Notes: a model not told the origin generated them from the sequence alone. A stretch of DNA of 64,000 nucleotides from Aquilaria yunnanensis (GCA_039654915.1 CM077597.1:60974001-61038000); one strand, 5' to 3'; shown: positions 1 through 12,606, counted from the first letter of the stretch. Translations and numbers: made by a program.

Positions 1-848
1 TGGTGACTGGTGGAGAGACTTCTGGGAGGAAGAACGTCTGGTGGAATGGACAGCCCGAAGGGGAGTGCCTGAAAGCTCAGAAACAAAGGGTTAGGAGGCC
101 CCCGGAGTGTTTTTCCGGGGGGGGAGCCTCCGACGCCCAAGTCAGTGGTGGCTGAGAAAAGGCAGAGGAAATAGCACAAAGGGCTGAAGGGTCTCGCCTG
201 ATAGCTTTCTCAGAGTGTGGGAGCCGTGTTTGGCCAACCAACCAGCCTCCTGCCAAGTATTAATTCCTGGTATTTAAAGGAGTGCCTAGCCCGTTCAGAT
301 CACGACACGTGTTCGGTCGGATGTTCCTTGAGTTTCTGGGCGTAGGAGACAGATAACTGGTAGCAAGTTGTCCTGAGCCACGTGCTGAGATGGGCCATGA
401 TGTGATTCTGATGGCGTCCATATGTCAGAGCGCCTATTCAGGCGACTTTATGACGTCTGCGAAAGGACGTGTCAGAGGCTTCCTTAAATGCTTCCATAAA
501 TGCTCCTGCCGTACTCCCGAGGTCCCTGGGTGAGGTTGTCTTCTAGTTCGGACAGGGCCTCTTCGGGAAACAAGCCCTCAGTTCGGGGGTTCCCAGTTTC
601 AGGGAGTTCCGCCTCCGGGGATATCATGTTCGACTCGCTATGTCTGGTGCCGCTTTTCCGAAGGTGATGTGTTCATAACCTTGGGGGGCGAGTAGTGTCC
701 TCGGGGCTTCCTGGCGTGCCGGGCTCGGAGCTCTTCGGCTATCTCCCGAGGTGCCTGATCGCACCTTTTCTCGGGTAGCGCCAGCTTCTTCTGGCCATCA
801 TTGTGGCAGGGAGTTCGGCCAGATAGAGGCGATAGCGTTTGGCTATCA
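1..848 (-). repeat. Tat-lineage LTR, cut by the window start
   Basis: This stretch is closely similar to the LTRs at 15283-16149 and 25565-26431. It shares the C/G-rich hairpin near 105-130 (aggcccccggag...ggagcctccg) and the terminal gatagc-tttggctatca. Only about the first 30 bases are missing. The LTR ends at 848 and is followed by ccact, probably its target duplication, inside a family B LTR whose first part lies outside the window. Orientation follows the related complete element, whose gag-pol is on the minus strand. Whether it is a solo LTR or the 5' LTR of an element to the left cannot be seen. Confidence 0.85.
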
Positions 849-1282
849 CCACTATTAAGCCTGAAATGAAAGCCTAATTGGATTAGGGCTTTGAAATTCA
901 TTAGGCCTAGAAGTTGAGTCTCACTATAAATACAACTTTTAGTGTGAAATTCTCAGCCTTGCCCTAGCCTCCCAAAAAGGACAGCTGTACTCTTCTCTTG
1001 CAATTCCTTGGAGGACGCAAGTTAGCACTGCGAGCGCAAGAGAAATACATCTTCCGAGACGTGGTGGAAGCATGGTGGTCCCGAAAGGCTCTTGTGGATT
1101 CCATTGAGAGCTTGAACAGATCAACTATTCAGGTTTTGTGATTCGACTCTATAGTTGGGTTAGAGATCCCAACCGAAATTAGGTATGAAATTTTTCGAAC
1201 ACCCGATTTATCCTGTTTCACTTGGATCCTGAAGGATTTCGGTTAAATTTTGCTGCGCTTTTTTGGCTTTTGAAACCCTACA
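849..1282 (+). repeat. 3' part of a family B LTR
   Basis: It aligns with 62044-62482 in the same orientation and with the reverse complement of 31691-32130. A TATA-like actataaatac lies near 922. The LTR ends with aaaccctaca at 1282, matching the CCCAACA end of other copies. Its first ~1 kb is lost to the left because the Tat LTR at 1-848 is inserted in it. Confidence 0.8.
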
Positions 1283-1408
1283 ATAACCACAATAAAAAAG
1301 CAAATAATCTCTAGATTCTTCTTGAACCAAACACAAGGGGCATAATATAGAAAAAAGATGAACATATTGCCTTAGTTTATCAAAAGTAGCAAGTTCATTT
1401 AAAATAGC
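1283..1408 (-). pseudogene. LINE ORF2 fragment (zinc-binding region after RT)
   Basis: The minus strand reads DKLRQYVHLF then CPLC, then ES and a final FYCGY. This is the cysteine-rich zf-RVT region that follows reverse transcriptase in plant L1-like LINEs. It is the continuation of the LINE at 34931-36480; host A lies between the two pieces, and ATAGC is duplicated at the break (1404-1408 and 33951-33954 plus 34931). The left side is broken by the family B LTR. Confidence 0.65.
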
Positions 1409-1629
1409 TTTTAGCCAAAGTGGAAAGTGGTATCAATCTAACTGGAAGAGCTGGCCTTTGAAGCTTGAAGTTGGTGAATAGGGGATCCTGCACTCAAAGA
1501 ACATGTCTTAGGATGTGTTTTTAGGGGCAGCCCTCTAATGATCAAGTTAGTTCTCAGAAGTGAAAAGTTGTAGTAAAGAGAATTCTAATACTATTCTATA
1601 CCCCAGGATTTATGAATGGAGTTCCTTTA
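1409..1629 (-). repeat. Host A 3' LTR, left piece
   Basis: Similar to 33553-33783 (tggtatcaatctaac, ggatcctgca/ggatcctaca, gggaagccct/ggcagccctc). It is interrupted at 1629 by a solo LTR with CTTTA duplication and resumes at 8621. The first bases (ttttagcc) have drifted from the expected TGATAGTC. Confidence 0.8.
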
Positions 1630-2399
1630 TGTAATGCCTTTAAATTCCTAAGTGTTAGGCTAGGGGCTATTGTCATACCCGGAAAGGACTAAATGACTAA
1701 GTCCCGGGTTAAGTGGAGTAAAGACAGAAAAAGTTTCCAAATTTGGAAACTTGGCAAAAAAATTTTGGAGACTTGGAATTTATTAAGGAATGGGCATTAA
1801 TGAGTGTTGGACACTCCAAGGATTATGCTTGGCTTAGGCCAAGAGTTGTGATGATGATATTGGTGGAAATTGAAATTGAGGGACTCAATTGCACAAAGAA
1901 AAGTTGGGTGGGAGGACTCAATTGCAAAGTTGGAGAAAGATGGAGGACCAAGTAAGTAATTTGGCCTACTACACATTCCACTCATCATTTATTTTATTCC
2001 TCCACTATTCTTGTCTCCCACTTCCCATTAAACTATTATTGTTTGGCCACCCATGTCTCCCACTCACATATTAATTATTTGCCCATCACATGCTTGTCTC
2101 CCACTTATGCTCCACTATCATTGTTTATTTGCTCCACTCATATTTGTTTATTACCCATTAAATTAATCCTCCACTACAAATTCCACTAAGATAATTTATT
2201 CCCCCATTATCCTTTGTCTATTATTGTTTAATGGCTCCAAGATATCCCATTAAACTATTCCCCCCACTCACATTTGTCTATTGCTTATTTTAATTGCCAT
2301 TTGACCATTCTCCCACAACTTTGAAATTTGAATGGCCGGCCATTGCTTCCAAATATGCATTTCACATGCATTTGGCTTGCATTTCTTCTAATTGGAAGC

Positions 2400-3660
2400 A
2401 CTAAATTCGGCCATGCTCTTGTTTTACCATTCAAACACTTAATTCTCTCTCTCTCTAGCACCAAGTGCTCTCATTTGCTCTCCCTTCTCTCTAAAACCAG
2501 CCATGGTGTTCTTCCAAGTTCATCATCTTCTTCCTCCCTCAACAAATTCGGCCATGACCAAAATCCAAGCTTTTCCCACATGCAAACACATTTTCATGAA
2601 GCTTTCAACCTCCTAAACACATCTAGACCAAAATCAAAGAGAGATGTCAAGAAAAACCCATGGAAAAATGCTTGTGAACATTCGGCCATGATGAGAAAAT
2701 AGTGTTCTTGAGCTCATCTCAAGAGCTCATGAGCATGCTTGGCATTTTTAAGCCATGAGAAGCAAGGAAGTGAAGAAGAACATCAAGAAACAAGCTCTTG
2801 AATTTTCGGCCATGGAGGAACTTAGTGTTCTTGAGCTTCACACATGAGCTCATGAACATGCATGGCATTTCTAAGCCATGAAGAGCAGGAAAAACAAGGA
2901 AAACGTCAAGGAAGAACAAGCTCAAGATTCGGCCATAAACAAGGTTGTAAGTGAATCATGTTTTCATTGTTAATTTCTTGTGTTTTGAGCTAGATATTAC
3001 TTTTTAATGCTTTGTATTTGCTGGATTTTTGCAAGGAAAATCAAGTGAAGGTTCGGCCATGGAGGATTTATAGTGCTCTTGGACTCAACTTGAGAGTTCA
3101 AGGCATGCATGGCACTTTTAAGCCATCAAAAGCAAGGAAATGGAGGAGAACTCCAAGAAAAGCAAGGATGGAGTTTCGGCCATGAATGTCCATGGTATTT
3201 TGAGGCTTGAAACCAAGTGTTCTTGGTGCCTTGAGGCTTGTATAGCCTTTCCAAGCAAGGAATCAAGCAAAAGATGCAAAGAAAAAGCAAGGAGTATATT
3301 CGGCCAAATGGGTATTTTTGGCATGCAAGCTTGAAACCAAGTGTTCTTGGTTGTGAAGATGTTCTTGTGAGTGTGCATGTTGATGGCCAAAAGTTGGATG
3401 CAAAAAAGAGAAGTTTTATGAGCAAAAATCAAGCTTGAAAGATTCGGCCATATGTTGATTTTAATATCTTGGCATGTTAGCCATGTGTAGAAGTTTTATG
3501 AGCAAAAAATCAAGCTTGAAAGATTCGGCCATATGTTGATTTTAATCTCTTGGCATGTTAGCCATGTGGAGCCAAGTGTTCTTGGCATATTTTTAAGTCC
3601 TAGATGACTTGTACAAGCAAAAAAATCACAAAGAAGAAATGAAGCATGCATTCGGCCATG
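2400..3660 (+). repeat. Diverged ~120-bp modules with TTCGGCCAT
   Basis: About eleven copies of ttcggccat(g) occur near 2412, 2550, 2686, 2806, 2931, 3054, 3176, 3299, 3441, 3528 and 3653. Several are preceded by gtgttcttg and followed by 'gcatggcat...aagccat'. The modules are too diverged to be a simple tandem repeat but clearly arose by duplication within solo LTR C. Confidence 0.6.
3409..3569 (+). repeat. 80-bp tandem duplication
   Basis: Unit 3409-3488 is repeated as 3489-3569 with one inserted A and a few substitutions. Both begin agaagttttatgagcaaaa and contain ttcggccatatgttg. It is a recent local duplication inside solo LTR C. Confidence 0.9.
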
Positions 3661-3993
3661 GTGCCAATTTTTGGCGGATGTGTGTTAACCAAGTAATTTG
3701 GTGGCAAAAGTGTTCACAAGGAAAATTTGGGACTAAAGTGGCAAAGAAGAATTCAAGGACAATTCTGTCAACAATTGTTCTTGAGGTACTTGAGTGGAAA
3801 ACCCAGAGTTTTGAGTAATATTGGCCAAATGGACCATAATGGCATTATTGGCAAGTGGGCTACTTTGACTCAACACTTGGGCTAAATCCTGAAAAGGTTA
3901 ATATAGGCCCAAGTCCTGAAGATGTATATTGGGCCTAAAGGCTGAATTGGGCTAAATCCTGAAAAGGTTAATATAGGCCCAAGTCCAGAAGAG

Positions 3994-4259
3994 GAATTAA
4001 AAGGCCAAGTGGGCCTGAGAAGATAAAAGGCCAAGTGGGCCTGAGGAATTAAAAGGCCAAGTGGGCCTGAGTTAATAAAAGGCCAGTTGGGCCTGAGTTC
4101 CAGAACAGGCCAAGTGGGCCTGGGTTCCAGAGAAGGCCAAGTGGGCCTGAGTTCCTGGAAAGCCCAAGTTGGGCCAAAATTCCAGAAAAGGCCAATTAGG
4201 CCTAAACTTCCAGAAAAGGCTAATTGGGCCTAAACTTCAGAAAAGGCTAAGTTGGGCCT
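3994..4259 (+). repeat. Tandem array of ~28-bp GGCCAAGTGGGCCTGAG units
   Basis: About ten units share aaaggccaa-g-tgggcct followed by gag/aaa plus a variable ttcca linker. The first four or five are nearly identical and the later ones decay (ggctaattgggcctaaa). Each unit carries TGGGCC/GGCCC, a hexamer known in plants as a TCP-factor site; binding here is not shown. Confidence 0.85.
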
Positions 4260-4785
4260 CAATTCACAGCAAGGCGAAAATGGGCTACAATTCACTACAT
4301 GGGCTACATAGGCAAACTTGGGCTAAATTGGCAGCAATGGCTACATTGGCCATCTTGGCTATAATGCCAACATTGGCTACAATTGGAATTGGACTTTAAC
4401 CAAGAAGGGTAATTATGGGGCCTTTCCTCTTTAAGTAAGGTTGAGTAAGTTAAACCAAGAGTCCTTGGTAAATTATGGTTCTCATGGTTCATGAAAAGTA
4501 AGAAATTAACTTGCTAGTGTATTGGGCTTTATAGGTCCATTAAGGCAAGGGCAAAGTTACAACAACAAACAAAGCAAAGCAAGGCAAAGACAATGAGCAA
4601 AAAGGTTATACAAATGGTGGTAAGAATCCCAATACTCACTCTCCATGGTATATTTTCCATGTCCTTTCAGTGTGAGTATTAGTGCCCCTATGTGATGGTC
4701 AAAGCACCAAGTGACCATAGGTGTGCATGTCAGGGCTACGTGGTTGTTACTTTTGTGAGGTCTCATGTACTTTCTTAGTTTAATA

Positions 4786-4893
4786 ATTGGGCACATAAGT
4801 GCGTATTGGACGAGGATCGTTGCTTCGGCAACTATGGATAATTGGGCACATAAGTGCGTACTGGGCGAGGTGGTGTTGCTTCGGCAACGATGG
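4786..4893 (+). repeat. Two-copy 56-bp repeat with a TTCG-loop hairpin
   Basis: aattgggcacataagtgcgta...gttgcttcggcaac occurs twice. Each copy contains GTTGC-TTCG-GCAAC (4819-4832 and 4875-4888), a 5-bp stem closed by the very stable C(UUCG)G tetraloop if transcribed. Confidence 0.85.
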
Positions 4894-7800
4894 TATACTC
4901 ATGAGTAGAATAGCAAGCATTTGGGTCTTGGTATCGAGTTTGGCCAACTCGGTCCCAAGATAATGAGCTCAGATAAGATAAAAAAAAAGAAAAATGGTCG
5001 ACCGGAAATGGTTATGCAAATGCGAATGCTTGCGATGCCCACAGGTTACGAGGAACAGTGGTGTGTGCGTTGAGTTGTGTGCTTCTCTGAAATTGTTTGT
5101 GCATGCTGACCCTGATTATTATTATTATTATTGCTATTATGCCATACCGTGTGTTTTCGTGTTTTAGTGTTTTCCTTTGCAGGAATATGGAAAATGCCAT
5201 TACGTTCTTGGCACACTTTGGCTTTAAAAGCCGGATATGACTATGAAAGTCATGAGATACCTACCTCACGCCGGGATTCTTATTGAGTTTTATAACTCAC
5301 CCGCCCTGCTAAACATTTTTCAGGAAATGGATGGCTTGATAGACCAAGCGAGGAGTACCAGAGTACTCGTTACGATACACAAAAAGGTTGGGTATGTGTA
5401 TAGTGATGCTCAGTAAAATCATATGCTCAAAGTGACTTGTGTGGTATAGATTGCTTGTGGAACAAGCTAATGTTGTGGACTTACCTGTGCAGGATATGGA
5501 GTCTAGAAGTTGTGGGAACAAGGTCTATAAGGTGGATTGTATTCCATGTCTATTTGAGTTACAGATTAAGTAGACATGAAAACTTGGTCTGTAAAACTTG
5601 AACCCAGATAAACTTAGACATAAAGCATTCCTTGGTATGTTTTCCAAGTAGGTGATGCTTGTTTGCTGTGCTATGGATAGGCATAGTTCTGGTTGACTTA
5701 TGATGATGAACTTTGCCTTGGATGGATGACTATGATGAATAATGCCATGATGGATATTCATGTTATGTGTACTAGACTTGGCTGATGCTCATGGATATAC
5801 AAATGTGTTTTCAAACTTGAAAAAGAGATGGGCTTCTTTGTTGCCATGCATTGGACTAGTACACTTGATGGGCACACATTCTATGCACTTACTGGACTAA
5901 GTGATTGTTTTGCTTGAATTGCAAGATTGATTGGCTGAATATGTGTACCTAAGGAAGGATCTCCAGTGAACCTAGATTTGTATGGAGTTGGTTGCTGATT
6001 TGATAAGATGGCATCTAAGGGCATTATGCGCATGAAAATCTGTTAAGTTGAGAAAGCTCATAATTGGAACACTAAAATTCCACATAGGTGCTAGCTTGAC
6101 CTTAAAGAGCACCCTGAAACATATTGAAGGTAAATAATCAATCAAGCTAGAACCAGATTAGATCCTGGACTCTCACGCCGTAGGTGCTCGTAGTATTAAA
6201 TAAAGCCCCCTCAAATGTGAATAACTTCCGCTGCAAGCTTTGATAATTGGGCCCAGATGGGCCAGGGGCAGTACGGGGCGTGACAGCTATGAGGATTGAA
6301 AACCTAAGAAGTGGTAGTTGAATGAAGCTTGAGAGTTGAAACCCTTTGCGTTCAAGGATAACTCGGCCAAGAAGCATGAGATGCAAATGATGATTTAGGA
6401 AGTTGAGGAACCATAGTTTAAGCTTATGATGCTTAGAAAGTAGAGTTGGTTGGAGGATAAGAAGTAATTTAAGTGTTGAGCACTTTCTGGTTTAATCATG
6501 ACTTGGCCGAGAAGAGGAAGATGTAATTGAAAATTTGTAGAATTGAAGGACTAAATTGCACATCTATCACAAGGTTTAAGTGGAGAAATCCTTAGTGTAG
6601 GGTTCAAATGCTCCATGCAAGATTATCTTGTGACTAAGTTGGTGATAAGCCATTTTTAAGCCACTTGACTTGTCTCGGCTACACACATGCTTCTACTTAC
6701 CCTTTTCATGCTTCCACCCACCATTGCCCCCCACATCCAATTGCTCTGCCATTGTTGAAGGCTTGATCAAGCTTGTAGAAGTGTTCTTGAAGAGTTCATG
6801 GTGGTTCTTTATGCAACCAAGGCAAATGAAGAAGAAAACTTTGTGGTGAAAATGGATTTGTGAGCCAATTGAGCTAGGAAGGCTAATTCTAGCAACAAAG
6901 AGCAAGGAAAGGCACAAATTCAAGCTTTTGAGCTTTGGCCAACAAGGATTTCTAAGTAGAGGTAAGGACTAAGAGATTCACAATTCATAGTTGGATTATG
7001 TTTATTAGTGAATTATGTGTGCTTAGGTGATGGTAATTTCGGCCAAGGGATCCTAGTAATTATAAAGGCTAGGGTTGCTATGCAACTATAGATTGATGCT
7101 AATTAGCTATGTTGGCAAGCATTAGGGCTAGGAATTGAGTAGGCCAACTTAATTCCCAAACTAGGGAGCTTTCGGACTTAGTTAAAAATCCTTCGAAGGT
7201 TAATCGAATCTATGAGAAAACTTGGAATATGCTTGCTAGGCCTTTTCAGTTGGTGTTTAGTGGTGTGTTTGTTAATGTGTGCTTCTATGCTTGATTGTTC
7301 ATGCTAACCCATTCTATTTAGTTATGTTGATATCTATATGTTGTAGTCTTCTTTGTTTTCTTTTTTTCATTGTAGGAGCTTGGATGTGAATTGAATGTGT
7401 TTCAGCTAAGCATAAGATTAACCTAAGTTTAGGTCTTAGAGACCAAGAAAGTCCTTATTGAGTTTTATACTCATTGCCCTACCTTTTATGTATATAGGAA
7501 AAGGGTTACTTGAGAAGCAAGGGCGCCAAGAGTAGTATCTACTCTTTAGGGTTTTGGAAGGTATAGTGTTGGGTTATGATTTTGCTCAATGTTCTAAGTG
7601 CTAAGTATTGCTTGTGTAACAAGCTAATGAATGTGATTTCTATTCTCGCACATTTTGTGTGTTTATAGTTATGGGAACAAAGTCTAGTCAGGTGGGATGT
7701 GTAGCATGGCATATATGTTGTGGCTTGCCTTGTTGATTATGTGTTTGGTAGTTGGTCTTAGTTTAGAGAGTTTTATCATGTTTCAAATGGTGTTGATCAC

Positions 7801-8620
7801 TTTGGGGTACACTTAAGTGTAATAGCATGTAGATGTGTATTTTTAGGTTGTAGTGTGTTTTGATGTTCTTGGTAAGCTTACTGAGCCCTATGTGTTTGTT
7901 TGAAGACCCTATGTAAGTTGGATACTTCTGCACATATAGTGCTTGAGTTTTATTATGGTGAAGCTGGTTATGTTATGTTTGTATAGAGATTCGGGTAATG
8001 CTTGTATGAGTGGCCTATATGGCCTACTAGGGCTTATATGTATGCAAGTTGAACCTATTAGTGATGGATGCCTATATATGTTGTATCGCTAAGTTATGAA
8101 GTAATGGAGATGTTTATGTACTAGTGTACATGCTCTTTTGAGTAGAGTTGAATGTTTTCAGGTATGGTTTGTTAAGGTGCTCCTAGTATGAAAACCGAGA
8201 GCATGATTAAGCATAACATGTGCAAGTACAATAAAGTTTTCAAAACTTGGAATGGTGTTTTGGTTGCCATGCACATAATGTATTGATGAAGCGGCATTTG
8301 AGATGAATTGAACATATAAATCCATTTAGGTACTTGCTTGTTTCAGAGAGCACAAAATAACTTGTTTAACAAGCTTGTGCCTTGTATGTGTCTTGGGTAC
8401 ATGCCCATGTGCCCTGGCTGTATCCAAGCATGGCCTAGTGCCCCTACCACTGTGTCCTAGTGCACTTAAGTTGCCTAAATGCATATGACTAGTTTACACT
8501 AAATACTTAGGAACTAAGTTACTAGTTCGAACCCAATAGACATATTTAAGTGTCCTAATCATTCTTTTGAAGGTTAAACCTCCCAAATGGACCAGGGGCT
8601 ATGTTGGGCATGACACTTTA

Positions 8621-8817
8621 TATAATGGTGAAGGAGATCACTAGAGTGTTCTTAGATAGGAATGACCACGTGATAGGGGGATTTTGTTGTCATCTTTATT
8701 GGGTTTCCTTTTTATCTATCCCATTTTGGGGGCTTCCTTTATCTTTTAGGATGGGCTCTTTTAATTATTCTATCTTGGGCTCTTATTATGGGCTTATTTT
8801 GGGCCCATGTTGTATCA
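8621..8817 (-). repeat. Host A 3' LTR, right piece
   Basis: It aligns with 33784-33950 (catctttattgggtttcc, ttttgggctct, gggcccatgt-gtatca). It ends tgtatca at 8817 and is followed by gctccctagtg, whose complement (cactagggagc) is a plausible polypurine tract for a minus-strand element. Confidence 0.75.
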
Positions 8818-10621
8818 ATAGCTCCCTAGTGTAAAAAATGGGTTTAGGACTTGCATTTTCAAGGAGGGATTCATGTTTGCCCACTATTTGATATGATGCC
8901 TTGAAAAGACATATTTTTTTCACAGAGTAATGCCCTTTTTAATAGCTTCTTGAAGACATCTTCTAATACGTTGTCGTGTTATCTTGGGTTGATGATAGTT
9001 GGTGCATATTTGAAACATGTGGTAGGTTCAATGGTCGTTTAAGAGTTGAAATGATGCCTATTTAATGTTTCACTAGGGAATTGACTAGGTGTGGCTTTTC
9101 TAAGAACTATTTGATGTTGTGGCCCATACCTATTGGCTTTTATATTTTTTCATAATTATGGTAGATTTTGAGAAAGTAGTTCAAGGGCATCTATTTCCTC
9201 TTATAAGTAAGCTAGGGTTCTCACTGTACTTCTTTTACCATTTGCCTACTGTTGCCATTATTCTTCTCTTCAGTCAAAATTTTTTTTTGTACTCCTTCTG
9301 CTTTTTACTACTCCAAAGCATGTACCCAATTACTCATGGAGTTCTTTAGGTTTTCAACTTTTCAATCCTTTTCATCTTTCATCCAACAACTTGTAGTAAG
9401 GTAATTAAATGTTCTTTCTGATGTTCTTATTTTTCATGGTTTCTGCTAGTCTATTTTTTGTTCTTCTTCATCTTCTTCTTGGTTTTCTAGTATTTTTTAT
9501 TCTAGTTGGATTTCTATTTCATGCATTCTACGGTGGTTGTCTATTTCTCCTAGCAGAAACCCTCACCTCTTATCGTCTAGTTTTTCTAGATGGCTTCATG
9601 TAAATTATCTTTGGGATAGGTTGCCGCTAGTGTTTCCCCTTTCACCATCGTCAATGCAGGATCTTTAATTGAGCCTTTCTTTCCCAATCTGAAGGAGATA
9701 AGATTTTTAAAGGCATCATTAACTTCTAGGACATTGGCAATGAACATGAAAAGGTTTTATTTGCCTAATGAGGTGGTAGTAGGCTTGAAGAAATCCCAAG
9801 CTATAGAGGATGGGGGTTGTCCATATGCTATTCTTAAGATTGACATCTTTGTGGCCTAGCTTTAGGCTGGGCATTCTTTTTCTCTACAGCCATAGGTAGA
9901 GCCAGTTTTATGAGGTGTTGCCTTCCTAGCTAGCAAAAAACTCTTTAACCTATATAAATACCTTTATAATAGCCTATGAAATGGCAATGGTGACCCCCTT
10001 TTTTGTAAGTCTTCCACCAATTTTATGTTCTAGAGCAAACGAAAGATGCCAAGTTCTTCCATATTGCCCCTGTTAACCATGGGGGCAATGAGTTTTTTCA
10101 TTTGTCACCTTCAAAGAGTCATGGGCTGACTAGAAGGATCAATTTTTCTTGACCTTGAGGGAGTTGAAGTGGGGCTTCCCCTACTCATTCACCTAGGCCA
10201 CCTAGCAAGCTATCGTTAAGAAGCCTTTTCCTTTTCCAAGGCTTCGAAGGGCATGTATCTTACCATGGTCTCCTCATATCAGTAGAGTTAGTGGTTCAAA
10301 ATGAGAATTTTAGGGGTTGTTTTTTATCCCTTATATTGATGTCTGAAAGACCATCCTTAGGTAGGCAAGGATCAGTAGGGACCACTTGACTTATGCTAAT
10401 GTGGAAAGCCATGTCGATTGGTTTCCTAATAGGAAATGGCTGCTGGTAGAGGCCTATTAAAGACTTTCAACTACCCAACAAGATCCTGAGGATTCTGATA
10501 GTTTTACTTGCTTTTCATCCCCTCATTTTTGTGCCTACATTTCTTTCTGGGATTATCTTGATCTTTTCCTTTTAATGTAGGTATGGGTGGTTGTGCTCAA
10601 GAGCACATGAAGATGTGAAAG
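8818..10621 (+). pseudogene. Decayed antisense gene of host A (Transposase_28-like)
   Basis: The position, between the 3' LTR and the pol end and on the opposite strand to pol, equals that of the gene at 16989-19337. Near 10130-10190 the plus strand reads a run like SFFLTLRELKWGFPYSF, resembling the FFF..K..W segment of these proteins. Many stops and shifts are present. T-rich stretches at 9240-9500 and 10500-10575 suggest former introns or leader. No continuous protein can be given. Confidence 0.45.
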
Positions 10622-11525
10622 TGTCATACCCCTGACCACCCATGGTCTACTTGAAAAGGAAAGCCCCCCATAGGGTCAGAGGAATAAGTTCTTTAAGTTA
10701 GAAACCTAGCCTTGGTGGCCCAAGGTGTAACAACCATGCACTGTGTGCACTCTAGGGCTTTGTGTAACTTTTATTAGCCAGAATTCTAGAAAATGTTCAT
10801 TTAATACAAGACATGCATAACATGCAAAGTAGCTCATTGTCTTATAGTTACAAGTAGTTTAAGAGTTCAAGTACGCACTGCCAATAATTACAACATCTTT
10901 CTATAAGTGTTCTAGAATTTAGTGGCATCGACAAAAGACAACCCGCTACTAAGCAAAACTTAGCCTATTACTACTCAAACCTACAATACAAGCAAGTTCT
11001 TAAGACATTCATCCAGAACCTAGTTCCTTCTTGGTAGGCTTACTTAGGCCACCTTTCAACACAGCTAGTTCCCACACTAGTTGACCTAACATGCCTGCAT
11101 ATTCAACAACACTAAGTGCATGATCATAGAGTAGCTTTAAAGAAAGATGCACACCAAATAAGTACCTGCATATAAAACACCTCACAACACTTTAATACTT
11201 TTGACACTTCTCTTCTAACTCCTTCCCTGCAACCAGTAAACATAGGGGCATGAGTACAAGACTCAGTAAAGTGGACCATACAACAATTATGCCTAGTTAA
11301 AGCTCATAATCCAAGTTCACCCGAGACCTGCATCCAAAATAAAACAAGGAAAACAAGGCAAGACATTATGCACAGTAACTACAAATAACAATAACAATTA
11401 CAAGTATAAGGTTAGCATGCACAAACATTCATATAAGCATACAATAACCCACATGCCACACTCATCACTACATCTCAAAGCCTAGCAAGCATGTCCAGAT
11501 ATACATAGGGTTTTTCATTTGATTA
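10622..11525 (-). mobile_element. Truncated large LTR (E), chromovirus-like
   Basis: Starts tgtcataccc at 10622, the complement of the ...GGGTATGACA end seen at 8606-8615. Around 11232-11270 it has ataggggcatgagtacaag-actcagta, the complement of the motif shared by the other large LTRs. It stops abruptly against the family B LTR at 11526, so its 5' half is deleted, together with host A integrase. Confidence 0.6.
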
Positions 11526-12506
11526 GGTTGGGTTTCTTAGGAGGGACAAATCCCATCTTGATCATACAAATCCTTCCACATGATATGTGACATACCCAAT
11601 GACCTCCTTCAAGTTCACTCAGTTACGAGCAACAAAGGAAAGTATGAAAGTATGTGACTCACATATAGGGAACCTTGATTGACACGATCCCCGTGCCCCT
11701 GCCCGGGATACCCTGTGAGCGTTTGTCTCACGGTGGATTGTAATTGGCTAGCTGGTTATGTGTGTGGATTAAATCCAATGCTACTAGTTGATTAACCTAG
11801 AAATGCAATATGTATGCACTTATGCTTTGACTTGGTTTATTAAAACCATAAAACATTTAATCATTTAGACAATTAGCCGGCTAAGTAAAATTCTATATAA
11901 ATAAATACAAAATGCCAAAGCATATCAAAATCAACCTTTGAGTGATTAACTACACATACACCGCTCGTGAAAGCATTTATACATAAGTAACTAATGCTCT
12001 CACCCAGAGAACAATCCCCTGAGTCAAGGACTCTTTATAACATAAATACTGGAGGCAAAATAAAGTACTGTATCAAAATACAAGACTTTGCTGAGATCTT
12101 TTACCCTAGCTCCCACTTTGGACTCCTGTCCCAGTGGCGAGTCTCACAAGTCCTGTGCCAAGTGCTACTAGGCTCTGCAGCCAAAGGAAGAAGCAAGTTA
12201 GTACCACAGCCTGACCAACAGACCAACTAAACACTTAAGCAGGCTAGAAACTTAAAGTTTCTCAACTACCGTACCTTTACAGACAAAAAGGTACTACCGT
12301 GATAATCCTCAGCGATTATCCGGTCCTGCTACTCCAGACTCTGCATAACAAACAGGGAGTGAGAATTCAACATTCTCAATAAGGGTCTTCGATGTACCTG
12401 CAAGAAAAAGCTAGGACTCTGGCTGCGAGCTCACACAGCATGAGGGTACTAGTCATATATATATATACTAGGCCGGTAGACCTCTCCTCAAGTAGTCCTC
12501 TGTATC

Positions 12507-12606
12507 AGGCCAAGTGCAATCACTTAGCAACCTGACACATATACAGGCCAAGCGCAATCACTTAGCAACCTGAAATATAGGCCAAGCGCTATCACTTAGC
12601 AACCTA
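12507..12606 (+). repeat. Three tandem copies of aggccaagcgcaatcacttagcaacct
   Basis: Copies start near 12507, 12545 and 12579 with spacings of about 38 and 34 bases and 1-3 differences. They lie within solo LTR F. Confidence 0.85.

Larger units (their letters stand above)
1671..6285 (+). mobile_element. Solo LTR C, 4.6 kb, chromovirus-like
   Basis: Starts TGTCATACCC, ends CGGGGCGTGACA, flanked by GCTAT at 1666-1670 and 6286-6290. It is inserted only 41 bases into solo LTR D. The large size and the tgtcat...tgaca ends fit LTRs of Tekay/Del-type chromoviruses; that assignment is inference. It is built of internal repeats (separate entries) and has no convincing coding region; the ORFs in it are short and unlike any family I know. 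Confidence 0.88.
1630..8615 (+). mobile_element. Solo LTR D (chromovirus-like), itself interrupted
   Basis: It starts TGTAATGCC at 1630 and ends GGGCATGACA at 8615, flanked by CTTTA at 1625-1629 and 8616-8620. After subtracting the nested LTR at 1671-6285 (with its GCTAT duplication) it is about 2.37 kb. It contains the attgagttttatactcat motif near 7457 seen in the other large LTRs of this window. No internal coding region is present, so it is a solo LTR. Confidence 0.85.

Noticed and set aside
2328..2702. 124-codon ORF in solo LTR C
   Set aside because: It is made of the ttcggccat repeat modules of the LTR, has no homology I recognise and no counterpart in related LTRs.
8601..9603. Short plus-strand ORFs rich in F and L
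   Set aside because: T-rich leader or intron remnants beside the host A antisense gene, with no family resemblance.
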